From the NCBI GenBank assembly GCA_964291275.2, contig OZ219799.1, positions 2,666,001 to 2,730,000 on the forward strand: 64,000 bases of DNA. The letters are read 5' to 3'. This stretch comes from Bin80 sp964291275 (GTDB lineage: Bacteria > Bacteroidota > Rhodothermia > Rhodothermales > Bin80). A program made the translations under genes and the position numbers. The notes under the pieces were generated by a model. That model saw only the letters and a list, made by a program, of their open reading frames with translations. It did no database searches and was not told the DNA's origin. Below are positions 8,297 to 17,873 of the stretch, piece by piece (position 1 is the first letter of the stretch; each line of letters begins with the position of its first letter).

Positions 8297-10027
8297 TTAT
8301 GGTCGTTTAGAGAACTGTACTCGTAGGGTTTTGTTGTCAAGCCAGGGGATTTTCTGGTGTAATTCGGGGTATCCGGCAGCGACCAGGTAGTTATCTTTGG
8401 CGCGTGCACGCAACTGGACGAGGATTTCATTCTGGGTAATGGTGACCTTTCCGGTGTGTCGCATCAGGTCACGGTAGAGAGTCCGCGCCTCGGCTTTTTC
8501 ATAGCCTTGTCCGACGCGCACGCCCATGAGTCGATAGAGTACGCTGGCCATAACGGTCAACTGCACATCAACGTTGATGCGCATAGGAACGGCCGAGCTC
8601 AACGCATCCATGTGAAAGAAGTCAATGGCATCGCTGATGACATTTTCGATGACCATACGCCGGGCATACCGGTCAATCAGTTGCCGGGGCGTGCGTTTCA
8701 TCTGATTGGTAATCAAAACTGTTGGCTTGTCATGTCCTAAGTTTTTGACAAGCAGTTGCCGAATGGGCTTGGGATAAGCACACAGTTTGACGGTTTCATC
8801 CACGACGCTTGGGGTCCGATACGCACGCCCAATGTTGGAGAGTCGGATTTTCTTCCAGGCCGACTTATCCAGGGAATGAATGCGCCGGATCAAGGAAGCG
8901 TGGCGGCGGCGCAGCGTGATAAAGTCAATGCCGAGCGCATCCAGTTCTGCCAAGTTGGCATAGACCGTAAACCGACTGTCAAAGACCAGTTCACCGGGGA
9001 GCTTCCCCGTTCGGGCTTTCCAATCTCTGACAAACTCCAGAATGGCATCATTCTGGGTTTCTTTTCGGATCGTCGAATCCGCGTAACAGAAGACATGTGC
9101 TTCGGCATCGCGGGCTAACAGGGTCAGGATCCCGCGTTGGCGTCGACTTCGCTTGGAGACAAAGTGTTTCTGCAAAAGGGCCTGATGCCCATGATAGGGG
9201 ATGGTATGGAAATCCAGGTCCACGGAGGCGCCCGTACCCCCCACATTGGCCAGCTGTGCAGCGGCATGATACCACCGGTGCATCAAGGGTCCCGAAAAGG
9301 TCGAATCCACCTGGATGGAGTACTCCGTCAGGGTCGTGCGTTTGGGGATGACATTGAGACCGGTAAACAATGCGAGGCCCTGATCCAACGTTTCGGCCAT
9401 GACCTGGGAGGGCCGTCCGATCCCGGCGAGCTTCAGGGCCAGGAGCGAACGAACCGCACAACCGGCCGGGATCATACGGGTACCCGGCATCTTGACCTGA
9501 TCCAGAATTTCGTCAAGACCTATTCGCGCCAGATCAAAGGCGAATAAAAACAATCCTGCAAAATCAGTCGAAAAGGACCGCGGACTGAGATCAAGCTTTT
9601 TGCGGTTTGCGTTGAGGGTTCGCGGAGCAGGCCGCTGGGCGGATCGGCGGGGCAGGCGCTTGATGTTTTCCTGGTTGAAGATCTTATGGATGTAGCCTAC
9701 ACTGGCCGGCATGTTTTCCTTTTTCAGTGCCTCCTGAATTTGATAGAGGGTTAAGCCCTGTTGTTTTCGGAGGGCAAGAATCCGGGCACGTTTGGGATCA
9801 GTCGGCTTAGCGCGGGGTTCGGATTTTTTTAATTGGGGCCAAAAGAAGTCTGCGGAGGGATTTTTATTGAAGCGTGTGAGGAGGTTACGGAAGGAGCCGG
9901 GGGCATAGCCGCCGCGCTCGGCGGCTTCTTCAATCGTGCATTCTTCGTGGAGGTAGGCTCGGAGTGCTTCATACTGACGCATGGGGAGGCCATCGGGCAG
10001 CGCAAAGAAATCGGAGCGTCGGATCAT
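8297..10027 (-). CDS. DDE transposase (IS4/IS1634-like superfamily), copy B
   Basis: About 576 residues from the ATG at 10027 (MIRRSDFFALPDG); the longer open frame reaching into the nested ISL3 is not native. Residues 1-130 carry a helix-turn-helix-like region (CTIEEAAERGG, GLTLYQIQEAL). The DDE core has D in SVDLDFHTIPY, D in LVFDSRFTVY and E in MVIENVISDAIDFF. The frame is intact here, but the ISL3 insertion about 80 bp upstream separates it from most of its original leader. Confidence 0.88.
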   Translation of the reverse strand: MIRRSDFFALPDGLPMRQYEALRAYLHEECTIEEAAERGGYAPGSFRNLLTRFNKNPSADFFWPQLKKSEPRAKPTDPKRARILALRKQQGLTLYQIQEALKKENMPASVGYIHKIFNQENIKRLPRRSAQRPAPRTLNANRKKLDLSPRSFSTDFAGLFLFAFDLARIGLDEILDQVKMPGTRMIPAGCAVRSLLALKLAGIGRPSQVMAETLDQGLALFTGLNVIPKRTTLTEYSIQVDSTFSGPLMHRWYHAAAQLANVGGTGASVDLDFHTIPYHGHQALLQKHFVSKRSRRQRGILTLLARDAEAHVFCYADSTIRKETQNDAILEFVRDWKARTGKLPGELVFDSRFTVYANLAELDALGIDFITLRRRHASLIRRIHSLDKSAWKKIRLSNIGRAYRTPSVVDETVKLCAYPKPIRQLLVKNLGHDKPTVLITNQMKRTPRQLIDRYARRMVIENVISDAIDFFHMDALSSAVPMRINVDVQLTVMASVLYRLMGVRVGQGYEKAEARTLYRDLMRHTGKVTITQNEILVQLRARAKDNYLVAAGYPELHQKIPWLDNKTLRVQFSKRP

Positions 10028-10109
10028 TGTATATCGTGAACTATGAAATAATAGCCAATATAATAACAATAAAATTATAAAACAAACGACCGAACTCGAA
10101 TATATTAAA

Positions 10110-11510
10110 GGCTCTTCACTTTTATGAGTGGGGAGCCTGTTTTTGGAGGCCTTCGGGGTACAGATCCAGTCCTCCGAGATAGAAGTAAATTGCATTGGCA
10201 AACCGCTTTGTGTTTCGGAATCCACGCGCACGAACTTTAATGGTTTTGATGCGGCTATTTATGCTTTCAGCTGGGCCATTACTAACTTTTAGAACGATCG
10301 CATTTATGATTCCCCATAGATGATTCTTAACCGTCTTGGCGGCTTTTTTCATGGGTTCAAGTCGACAACGCATGGCCCAGGATAACCAGCGCTTCCAGCC
10401 CTTGAGTGCCCAGGTACGACTGACATAGTGCCATAATTTCTGGGACAATTCCTTGATGGCCCATGCACGCGCCGTTTTCAGCGAACTTTTCTTTAATTGC
10501 TGGAATCGTTTCTTTTGTCGGGCAGACATATTCTTCTGATTGGTGAGCCAGTCGTACTTGGTTCCGACGAGATCATCAATGCCCGCTTTCCGCAATTCTC
10601 GGTTCTCCTGCCGACGGACTTTATCCACCCCCTCTGAAATCTTTTTCGCCACATGAAAACGATCAAATGCAATCTTGGATTCCGCATCTGGAACATGTTT
10701 TTTCGTGGACTTAATATAGGCGGGCCACATATCCATGCTCACACTCTCGATCGCTTCCAGTTGCTCAGCCGAACAGTCCTCATAATAGGCATCCAGACTC
10801 GTATGCGTGCGTTTTTCCTTAACAAACAGCACCGTGCCCGTCTGGGAATCCGAAACCACCGTGATATACTTATGACCCTTTTTGTACGAGGTCTCGTCCA
10901 CACATATATGGGGAACCGGTTGCGTCTCTTTACGGGCGAGTCCTCGCTTTACCGAGCGATCCATGATGTTGGCGATCATCGTCCAACTGACGCCCAGACG
11001 GGAGGCCACCGTCGAAATACTGGTTGCATCCTGCAACCAGTCAATAACCTTCGCTTCAAAAGCCATTGTAAAACGCACGCGCTCATCCGCCCAGGGTACC
11101 GAAACCGTCTTGATCCCATGCTCCGAACATTCCACCCGAGGAACTTCCGCAACCACCGTCGTCCGATACTCGCAAATATCCGTATGGCGCCATTGCCTGC
11201 GACGATGATCGTAACCCGGGCAAACTTTGTTACACGCAGGACACCGAAGAACCGAACCCTCCGAACAGGTTACATGGATCTCGGCCAACTGCGCCGCGTC
11301 ATCTTGTTTGATCTCCGATACCTCCCACGGAGATTGGATCCCTATCAATCGATTGATATCTTGAATACGTACATTCATTGCTGATGAAAAATTTGATTTG
11401 TGCCAAAAACAGATCCAAAATAAACAAAGACATCCACTCTGAATCTATAGCTATCTAATAGTTGCTTACCCTGATTCTGACTCCGAACCCACTTGAAAAA
11501 CGGAAGCCCC
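10110..11510 (-). mobile_element. ISL3-family insertion sequence, copy 2, nested in copy B
   Basis: 1401 bp, ends beginning GGCTCTTCACTTTTATGAGT (left) and GGGGCTTCCGTTTTTCAAGT (right, reverse complement), flanked by the 8-bp duplication ATATTAAA (10102-10109, 11511-11518). Copy A shows the uninterrupted sequence ATATTAAAAGACCC at 8016, confirming the insertion point. It is essentially the same subtype as the copies at 14458 and 39364. Confidence 0.96.
10122..11378 (-). CDS. ISL3-family transposase (copy 2)
   Basis: 418 residues, MNVRIQDINRLIGIQSPWE start. The N-terminal zinc-binding segment has CPACNKVC and a CSEHG motif; the middle has a helix-turn-helix (ISTVASRLGVSWTMI). The DDE landmarks are HICVDETSYKKG, SVSMDMWPAYI and NGPAESINSRIK. 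Full length with no defects, so a likely active source for the other copies of this subtype. Confidence 0.95.
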   Translation of the reverse strand: MNVRIQDINRLIGIQSPWEVSEIKQDDAAQLAEIHVTCSEGSVLRCPACNKVCPGYDHRRRQWRHTDICEYRTTVVAEVPRVECSEHGIKTVSVPWADERVRFTMAFEAKVIDWLQDATSISTVASRLGVSWTMIANIMDRSVKRGLARKETQPVPHICVDETSYKKGHKYITVVSDSQTGTVLFVKEKRTHTSLDAYYEDCSAEQLEAIESVSMDMWPAYIKSTKKHVPDAESKIAFDRFHVAKKISEGVDKVRRQENRELRKAGIDDLVGTKYDWLTNQKNMSARQKKRFQQLKKSSLKTARAWAIKELSQKLWHYVSRTWALKGWKRWLSWAMRCRLEPMKKAAKTVKNHLWGIINAIVLKVSNGPAESINSRIKTIKVRARGFRNTKRFANAIYFYLGGLDLYPEGLQKQAPHS

Positions 11511-11755
11511 ATATTAAAAGACCCAGTAAAATCAACGAAATAGCGGACGAAATGCCCAATTCAGAGGCTATGAGCAGGGATTGAGCTGGGATAGCTCGGC
11601 GGCAACACCAGGACAGGATACGATGTTATAATATTGGAATACTGTTCGCAAGTTCATGAAAAATATGAATATAGGTGTAAAAAAGCCATTTTCAGGCCTT
11701 ATTCATAGGATTTTCCGTGAAAACACGCTTGGCTAAAACTCCCCGGGAATTCAGG

Positions 11756-12254
11756 CTAGGTGAGTCATACTTTGACATCAACAATGTTCGGGCTCGTATT
11801 TTCAACAACGGCAACCTTTTCTGGCGTGGAAGTCCACACGTCTACAATGTACCGAAGGGTGGGGGAGCACAGGCTATCTTCACCAGCGGTATATGGGTTG
11901 GCGGTAAAGTAGATGGACAGTTGCGTGTAGCGGCAGCACGTTACAGGAGCTACCAGTTCTGGGCCGGTCCGTTGGATGACTACGGGGCTCCTCCTGCTGA
12001 CTGTGGACCTTTTGATCGACTCTACAAGGTGAGCATTGATGATATTCAGGATTACGAAGCTACTGGAGTAACCACTCCAGACTTACGTGATTGGCCCACG
12101 GGATTAGGCGCTCCCACCTATGCTCCTCCCGGCAACGGGGTTGATGATGACGGAGATGGAGAGGTTGATGAGGCTGGAGAAACGATCCTCGTCTTGAATC
12201 AGCCTTTTGTGCAACGGGTAAGATCTTATAGCAGGACTCCTTACTGGTTGAGCT
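11756..12254 (+). pseudogene. Large secreted surface protein, piece 1 of 3
   Basis: Reads GESYFDINNVRARIFNNGN, then FTSGIWVGGKVDGQLRVAA, YQFWAGPLDDYGAP and a NGVDDDGDGEVDEAGE loop that looks calcium-binding. This is the N-terminal part of a large extracellular protein type common in Rhodothermota/Balneolota; the function is unknown. The true start and signal peptide are missing because the CTAG element abuts codon GGT at 11756. The 3' end of this piece is cut by an IS110-type element. The exact junction near 12250 is uncertain because such elements leave no duplication. Confidence 0.82.
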
Positions 12255-12298
12255 CCATGGGCTTGCATTAACTTTGTCCATCAACCAGAAACAGTCCA

Positions 12299-13441
12299 AT
12301 GCTATCTCACATTAACTCTTCCCCTTCTGCATTCACGATCTCTGTCGGTATGGATGTGCACAAAAGGACCATCGCGTTGTGTGTCTACAATGCGCGTACA
12401 GGCGTGATTATGGATGAGCGGGAATTGTTGCATGATCTGCCGAAGGTTACCAAATATCTCTGGAAGGTCCAGGATCGTCATGGTCAGGTACGATCTTGCT
12501 ATGAAGCGTCTTCCTGTGGATTTGGTTTGCAACGCGCGTTACAGGCCCGCGGGATCTCGTGTGAAGTGATTGCGCCCTCGTCCATTCCGCGTCGTCCAGG
12601 AGAGCGTATCAAAACGGATCGTCGAGATGCTCGAAAGTTGGCAACGCTGTATGCTGCCGGGTTACTGACGATTGTTTGTGTTCCAGATGAGGAACAGGAG
12701 GCCATCCGGTCTTTGTTGCGTTGCCGGGGAGATCTGGCGGAAACGATCACCCGAACCAAACAACGGATTCTGGCTTTCCTTCAGACACGCGGGTTGCAGT
12801 ATCCAGGCAAGACCAACTGGACCAAGACCTTTCATACATGGATTGGCGCCTTATCGATGACCGAGATTGACCAGATCACCCTTCAGACGTATCTGCACCA
12901 GTTAGATCAACTGGGGCAAGAAGTACGCAGAATTGAGGGGGACTTAGCCGCGCAGGCCGAACGAGATCCCTATCAAGCGCCCGTCAAGGTCTTGATGGCA
13001 TTCCGAGGGATTGGTCTGGTAACGGCGTTAACCCTGGTTTTTGAGTTGGGAGATCTCCGTCGTTTTGCACATCCACGTCAGTTGATGGCGTATCTGGGCC
13101 TGGTGCCAAGCGAGCACAGCTCAGGCAGTTACACGCAACGGGGAGGCATCACCAAAACCGGGAATGTCCATGTGCGGAATGCGGTCATCTCCGCCGCATG
13201 GAAGTATTCAAATCGCCCCTGCCGCAGCCGTGTGCTACGACAACGGCAAGAAGCGGTCTCTGCTGAGGTGATCTCCGTTGCATGGAAAGCGCAGCGTCGA
13301 CTGTACAAACGTTTTCACAAACTGAGTCAGACCAAAGCACGGTGTGTTGCCAATACGGCGGTCGCTCGCGAATTGGTCGGCTTTCTCTGGGAAGCACTGC
13401 GCTTGGAAAACCCTTTGATCACCACCAGTGCGAGGGTTTGA
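12299..13441 (+). CDS. IS110-family transposase (DEDD)
   Basis: 380 residues. The N-terminal RuvC-like DEDD domain begins at SVGMDVHKRTIALCV and continues with YEASSCGFGLQRAL and KTDRRDARKLATLYAAG. The C-terminal Transposase_20 domain has FRGIGLVTALTLVFELGD, LMAYLGLVPSEHSSG and GGITKTGNVHVRNAV, the last containing the region of the catalytic serine. Members of this family act with a structured RNA made from the element's non-coding end. The frame is complete. Confidence 0.95.
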   Translation: MLSHINSSPSAFTISVGMDVHKRTIALCVYNARTGVIMDERELLHDLPKVTKYLWKVQDRHGQVRSCYEASSCGFGLQRALQARGISCEVIAPSSIPRRPGERIKTDRRDARKLATLYAAGLLTIVCVPDEEQEAIRSLLRCRGDLAETITRTKQRILAFLQTRGLQYPGKTNWTKTFHTWIGALSMTEIDQITLQTYLHQLDQLGQEVRRIEGDLAAQAERDPYQAPVKVLMAFRGIGLVTALTLVFELGDLRRFAHPRQLMAYLGLVPSEHSSGSYTQRGGITKTGNVHVRNAVISAAWKYSNRPCRSRVLRQRQEAVSAEVISVAWKAQRRLYKRFHKLSQTKARCVANTAVARELVGFLWEALRLENPLITTSARV

Positions 13442-13445
13442 ATCA

Positions 13446-13650
13446 TGGCTTATGGAGAAGCGATTGGCACGGTTGGAGGGCCCACGAACACGGCTTGCGA
13501 TAGCCGGCATCTTGCCGGTGAGTGCGCGTTAAGAGATCGTGGCAGCTCCGCACGAACCCGAAATCATGCGTTACAGCCCTTTGGGGTCAAAGCACGCGAA
13601 TACCAGACTGATTAACCGTCGAAGCTGCCAAGTCGCTTCTCCATAAGCCA
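13446..13650 (+). ncRNA. Candidate IS110 bridge (seek) RNA region
   Basis: Starting 5 nt after the transposase stop, a stem of about 24 bp is formed by 13446-13469 and 13626-13650 (TGGCTTATGGAGAAGCGA paired with its complement, one bulged base), enclosing about 155 nt. IS1111-type elements are known to encode their guide RNA downstream of the transposase. A paired subterminal repeat used by the transposase is the alternative reading. The RNA itself is inferred. Confidence 0.45.
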
Positions 13651-13708
13651 AAATATATTTTTTGATGTAGATTTACAAGAAACATAGCGCCGTGTAAGCT
13701 CTACCTGA

Positions 13709-14457
13709 TCTGGAGAGTCCTACTATACCAGCCGTGTGATTGACCTAGCCAGCGGAGAGCGGCCGGCAATCCTAGGGGATCAGTCGATCTGGTGGGTCAT
13801 GAATGATCGCGGGAATGAACATTACGCCGTACCAACGCCGCCGATTGGTTTGGAGGTGCACGTTACGGCATTTGCGTTCAGGGTCGCAGGAGACATTGGT
13901 AATGCCACGTTCTATAAGTACGATCTTTATTATAAAGGGAGTTGGCCATTTACCGATGTGTATATGGCCATTTCCGCCGACCCTGATCTGGGAAACTTCC
14001 AGGATGACTGGCTAGGTTCCGATACGACCTTGGGGGTAGGCTATGTGTGGAATTCGGACAATGAAGATGAGGGAAGTGATGGTTATGGTTCTCCTGCTCC
14101 GGCGGCCGGGTATGACTTTTTCCAGGGACCAATCGTGCCATCGCCTGGTGATTCAGCCAAGGTGAGCACTGAATGGGTTCAGGATTTCAGGAACCTTGAA
14201 ATGACCTCGTTCTTATTCTCTAATAGCGGTTCCAGTCTCCCCGATACTGCCTTGGACTACTATAACTATATGCGTGGACGGTGGAGGGATGGCAAGTGTA
14301 TTACGGAGGGGGGGAACGGCCGAGATTTCTCGGAAGTCTGCACCTACTTTATGTTCCCGGGAGATCCTGGTGCTAGCGATGATAACTGCCAGTACTGGTC
14401 TGAGTGCAATTCAGACGGTGCAGGGAGGAACAATGAGGCACAGGATAAACATTTTGT
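13709..14457 (+). pseudogene. Large secreted surface protein, piece 2 of 3
   Basis: Reads SRVIDLASGERPAILGDQS, IWWVMNDRGN, PPIGLEVHVTAFAFRVAG, TFYKYDLYYKG, DPDLGNFQDDWLGSDTTL and GYDFFQGPIVPSPGDSAK, continuing the extracellular protein started at 11756. An in-frame stop at 13706 belongs to the IS110-type element. It ends at AQDKHF, where ISL3 copy 3 is inserted. No start codon of its own is expected. Confidence 0.85.
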
Positions 14458-15307
14458 GGGGCTTCCGTTTTTCAAGTGGGTTCGGAGTCAGAATCAGGGT
14501 AAGCAACTATTAGATAGCTATAGATTCAGAGTGGATGTCTTTGTTTATTTTGGATCTGTTTTTGGCACAAGTCAAATTTTTCATCAGCAATGAATGTACG
14601 TATTCAAGATATCAATCGATTGATAGGGATCCAATCTCCGTGGGAGGTATCGGAGATCAAACAAGATGACGCGGCGCAGTTGGCCGAGATCCATGTAACC
14701 TGTTCGGAGGGTTCGGTTCTTCGGTGTCCTGCGTGTAACAAAGTTTGCCCGGGTTACGATCATCGTCGCAGGCAATGGCGCCATACGGATATTTGCGAGT
14801 ATCGGACGACGGTGGTTGCGGAAGTTCCTCGGGTGGAATGTTCGGAGCATGGGATCAAGACGGTTTCGGTACCCTGGGCGGATGAGCGCGTGCGTTTTAC
14901 AATGGCTTTTGAAGCGAAGGTTATTGACTGGTTGCAGGATGCAACCAGTATTTCGACGGTGGCCTCCCGTCTGGGCGTCAGTTGGACGATGATCGCCAAC
15001 ATCATGGATCGCTCGGTAAAGCGAGGACTCGCCCGTAAAGAGACGCAACCGGTTCCCCATATATGTGTGGACGAGACCTCGTACAAAAAGGGTCATAAGT
15101 ATATCACGGTGGTTTCGGATTCCCAGACGGGCACGGTGCTGTTTGTTAAGGAAAAACGCACGCATACGAGTCTGGATGCCTATTATGAGGACTGTTCGGC
15201 TGAGCAACTGGAAGCGATCGAGAGTGTGAGCATGGATATGTGGCCCGCCTATATTAAGTCCACGAAAAAACATGTTCCAGATGCGGAATCCAAGATTGCA
15301 TTTGATC

Positions 15308-16170
15308 GTGCGCCGTGGAAAGGCGCTTTCCTGTGGCGGGTGCGAATCCCGCCCAACACCTGTCGCTCCGGTTGGTAGCGGCCTTAGCGTATTATGGAGG
15401 TAACGAAATGATATGAAGCACTGAGGTTTAACGGGCTACGCGAGTAGCTTAGCGACCATGCGGGCCGGAACGTGCAGTAAACGTCGAGCAGGCCTCGAAA
15501 CGATCAATGTGAGTGTCGACCTTCCGGTCATATGGGGAAGACTGGCACGTTTTGGGAAGCGAGCGACAAGCGCACCAGAACGGCTCACCGGGGTACTGGC
15601 GCTGGCACGCATGGAAGATCAGGGAAGTAGCAACACGGGAAGCCCTGTCGGTGCTGAGGCACACGGCAACCGGAACTCCGTAAGGAGCAGGCCGGGCCGT
15701 CAGGGTGGCGGAGTGGTCCGTAGTACCGTAGACGCGGGGTAACGCCTGTTGAGGAAAGGGACCGCAGGGTTGGAGGGCAGATAATAAGGACAAAGGGCAT
15801 CGGAAAATGGCAACGCCTAATATCTGGGAAAATGTCAGTGCGTCCGGCATCTGCACATGCATAAGTGAAGGGATCGTCAAGGCGACGGTGCTGGCGGGGC
15901 GTAGCGAGGCCCGTCCGCATGTCATGCGAAGTTGGTCTGTCCGCAGGCAATGTGCCATTGTCTGCATAACAGGCAGGACTGTACTGAGGCATGGTAATCC
16001 GAGTACGAGCCGCATGATCCACCTGGAGAGCCGGGTGCGGGAAACCCGCACGCCCGGTTCGGAGAGCAGGGGGCCGGAGACGACTTACGGGAGCCTGACT
16101 GAGGGCCAAAGCGAAAGCGATGGAATTGCCACAGGACCCTAAGAGCACCGCGCCGGCCCCTTGACTCTAC
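15308..16170 (+). mobile_element. ORF-less group II intron in ISL3 transposase (sense strand)
   Basis: An 863-nt insertion that begins GTGCGCCG and ends CTCTAC, fitting group II boundaries (GUGYG...AY). A domain V-like hairpin, GAGCCGGGTGCGGGAAACCC and its partner GCACGCCCGGTTC, lies near 16027-16062, followed by a long domain VI-like region pairing GGGGGCCGG with CCGGCCCC. No reverse transcriptase is encoded; the frames in it lack family motifs. It lies on the transposase's coding strand, so splicing, with a maturase supplied in trans, would restore that frame. Confidence 0.75.
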
Positions 16171-16736
16171 GTTTTCATGTGGCGAAAAAGATTTCAGAGG
16201 GGGTGGATAAAGTCCGTCGGCAGGAGAACCGAGAATTGCGGAAAGCGGGCATTGATGATCTCGTCGGAACCAAGTACGACTGGCTCACCAATCAGAAGAA
16301 TATGTCTGCCCGACAAAAGAAACGATTCCAGCAATTAAAGAAAAGTTCGCTGAAAACGGCGCGTGCATGGGCCATCAAGGAATTGTCCCAGAAATTATGG
16401 CACTATGTCAGTCGTACCTGGGCACTCAAGGGCTGGAAGCGCTGGTTATCCTGGGCCATGCGTTGTCGACTTGAACCCATGAGCTAATTGCAAAACCCAT
16501 TTTGCTGCAACTGGTGAACCGGCCAATTCGGGACATAAATGGGTCTGATTTTCTTGGAATACGTGAATGATTGGCCTGTGTTCACCGCTTTCTTCGAAGC
16601 TGTGGGTGATTGGCCTTCAACGAGGTGTTAACTTGGAGAATTTTGTCCACGATCCGTGCGGACTCTACGCATCGATCCCACGGCTTCTGTATTCCAGAAC
16701 CCCCCAATTCTGTACGCGACCACTCGACGATCCGGT

Positions 16737-17867
16737 TTAGTGGACCATCCGCAGCAGTTGATCCACCGTGAGCACAACAATTCCAAACATCAGGTGACAC
16801 ATCACTTTGCTGTGCCCACGCACCCGTACATGGCGTCCACCAAACTCATCTTTGAGTCGTCCAAAGACCCGCTCCACGGTCGAACGTTCCTTGTAGCGCG
16901 CCCGCTCAGGTGGAATAAACCCGGCACTGCGCTGTGCCTTCTGCTCACGACGGTGCGCCGCCTTTCGATTACGCGGATTCGTGTCAATGATCGGCACATG
17001 TCCCGCTGCCGTACTGTGTGCGTGAATCTCCTTCGCGTCATACGCACTATCCATGAGATCATAGCAGTTGTCCACCCGCTCACCCGTCATGGTCGCCAAT
17101 GGAATGGCCGCTTGGCTATCGTGCAGGGACGCGGAAGATAGCATACAGCTGATCGGAATCCCGCCGTCTGCTGCATCTATATGTAGCTTATATCCCGTCC
17201 AGGATTGCGTATGCCCTTTCGCATTTCGCTTGCTCCCCACCGTGCACGCCTTGGGCAAATCCGCCAACATCTCCGCTTTGTTCATGGTACGCTGGCGCTC
17301 CAAACGCGTGGGGACCTTTGGACGTTCCTCCCCCTTCCGTGGACGCCCACGCTTGCGTTTCACCGGTTCCGGCGCCTTTTTCTTCGGCACCGGCTTCTCT
17401 CTTGCCTCAATCGCCGTCGAATCCCGCGAAATATGGCCCACCAACGAATCCGCGTAGCTCTCCTGAATCAAGACTTCGTGGATCCGTGTCGGTAACTCGG
17501 ACTCCGCAAACTCCTTGAACGCACGGGAAAATGTGGACGCACTGGGCACATCCCGCTGCCGCGACCAACCACACATCGACCGAAGCAATGGGTCCGAAAG
17601 TAGGCGCTCTCGCAATCCGGCAGTCGTCGGAATATTCAAGACCATCTTGGCCAGAAACGACCGTGCAAGCGAAACCCGAGATGCCAGCGGGCGCCCCGGC
17701 GTGCGGAACGAGGTGCGGGGCAGAAAATCCTCCACACACACCATCTCGAATACCAACAACAACTTCTGGTACCGTTTGGGCAACGAACCAAATTCCTCCT
17801 CCACCCAAGGAAACAATTCCCGTTGGCAGGCAATATAAAAACCTCGTATTTTCTTCCTAAGGGACAT
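16737..17867 (-). CDS. IS1182/IS5-like DDE transposase
   Basis: About 376 residues from the ATG at 17867 (MSLRKKIRGFYIACQRELF). DDE landmarks: D in GHISRDSTAIEA, D in CYDLMDSAYDAKEI and E in RSTVERVFGRLKDEFGG; a basic linker (KRKRGRPRKGEERP) precedes the second block. The C-terminus HVRVRGHSKVMCHLMFG is typical of the family. The frame is intact, but the group II intron begins 6 bp upstream of the start codon and displaces the original leader, whose CGGAG ribosome binding site now lies about 1.9 kb away at 19769-19775. Confidence 0.9.
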   Translation of the reverse strand: MSLRKKIRGFYIACQRELFPWVEEEFGSLPKRYQKLLLVFEMVCVEDFLPRTSFRTPGRPLASRVSLARSFLAKMVLNIPTTAGLRERLLSDPLLRSMCGWSRQRDVPSASTFSRAFKEFAESELPTRIHEVLIQESYADSLVGHISRDSTAIEAREKPVPKKKAPEPVKRKRGRPRKGEERPKVPTRLERQRTMNKAEMLADLPKACTVGSKRNAKGHTQSWTGYKLHIDAADGGIPISCMLSSASLHDSQAAIPLATMTGERVDNCYDLMDSAYDAKEIHAHSTAAGHVPIIDTNPRNRKAAHRREQKAQRSAGFIPPERARYKERSTVERVFGRLKDEFGGRHVRVRGHSKVMCHLMFGIVVLTVDQLLRMVH

Positions 17868-17873
17868 GGGAGA

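Larger units (their letters stand above)
8263..11755 (-). mobile_element. CTAG-targeting DDE insertion sequence, copy B (with nested ISL3)
   Basis: Nearly identical to copy A, with the same 12-bp ends (8263 onward and up to 11755) and CTAG on each side (8259-8262, 11756-11759). It is interrupted between 10110 and 11510 by an ISL3 element located upstream of the transposase start. The left flank of copy A is the permease fragment and the right flank of copy B is a surface-protein gene, so the pair sits at a rearrangement point. Confidence 0.92.
12255..13705 (+). mobile_element. IS110-family element (IS1111-like layout)
   Basis: It interrupts the surface-protein gene between the two homologous pieces. 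Ends are approximate: IS110-type elements have no long terminal repeats or target duplication. The leader before the transposase is at most about 50 bp, whereas about 260 bp of non-coding DNA follows it, the layout of the IS1111 subgroup. A small inverted repeat CTGGTTGA / TCAACCAG lies at the left side (about 12243 and 12283). Confidence 0.8.

Noticed and set aside
8297..10231. A 644-residue transposase start for copy B
   Set aside because: The extra N-terminal residues come from the nested ISL3 end; copy A shows the true leader and start.
15449..16148. Long frames on both strands within the ORF-less intron
   Set aside because: They lack any family motif, overlap on both strands and are explained by the GC-rich structured intron RNA.
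17407..17838. Extra frames on both strands over the IS1182-like transposase
   Set aside because: They mirror the coding bias of the real transposase and contain no recognisable domain.
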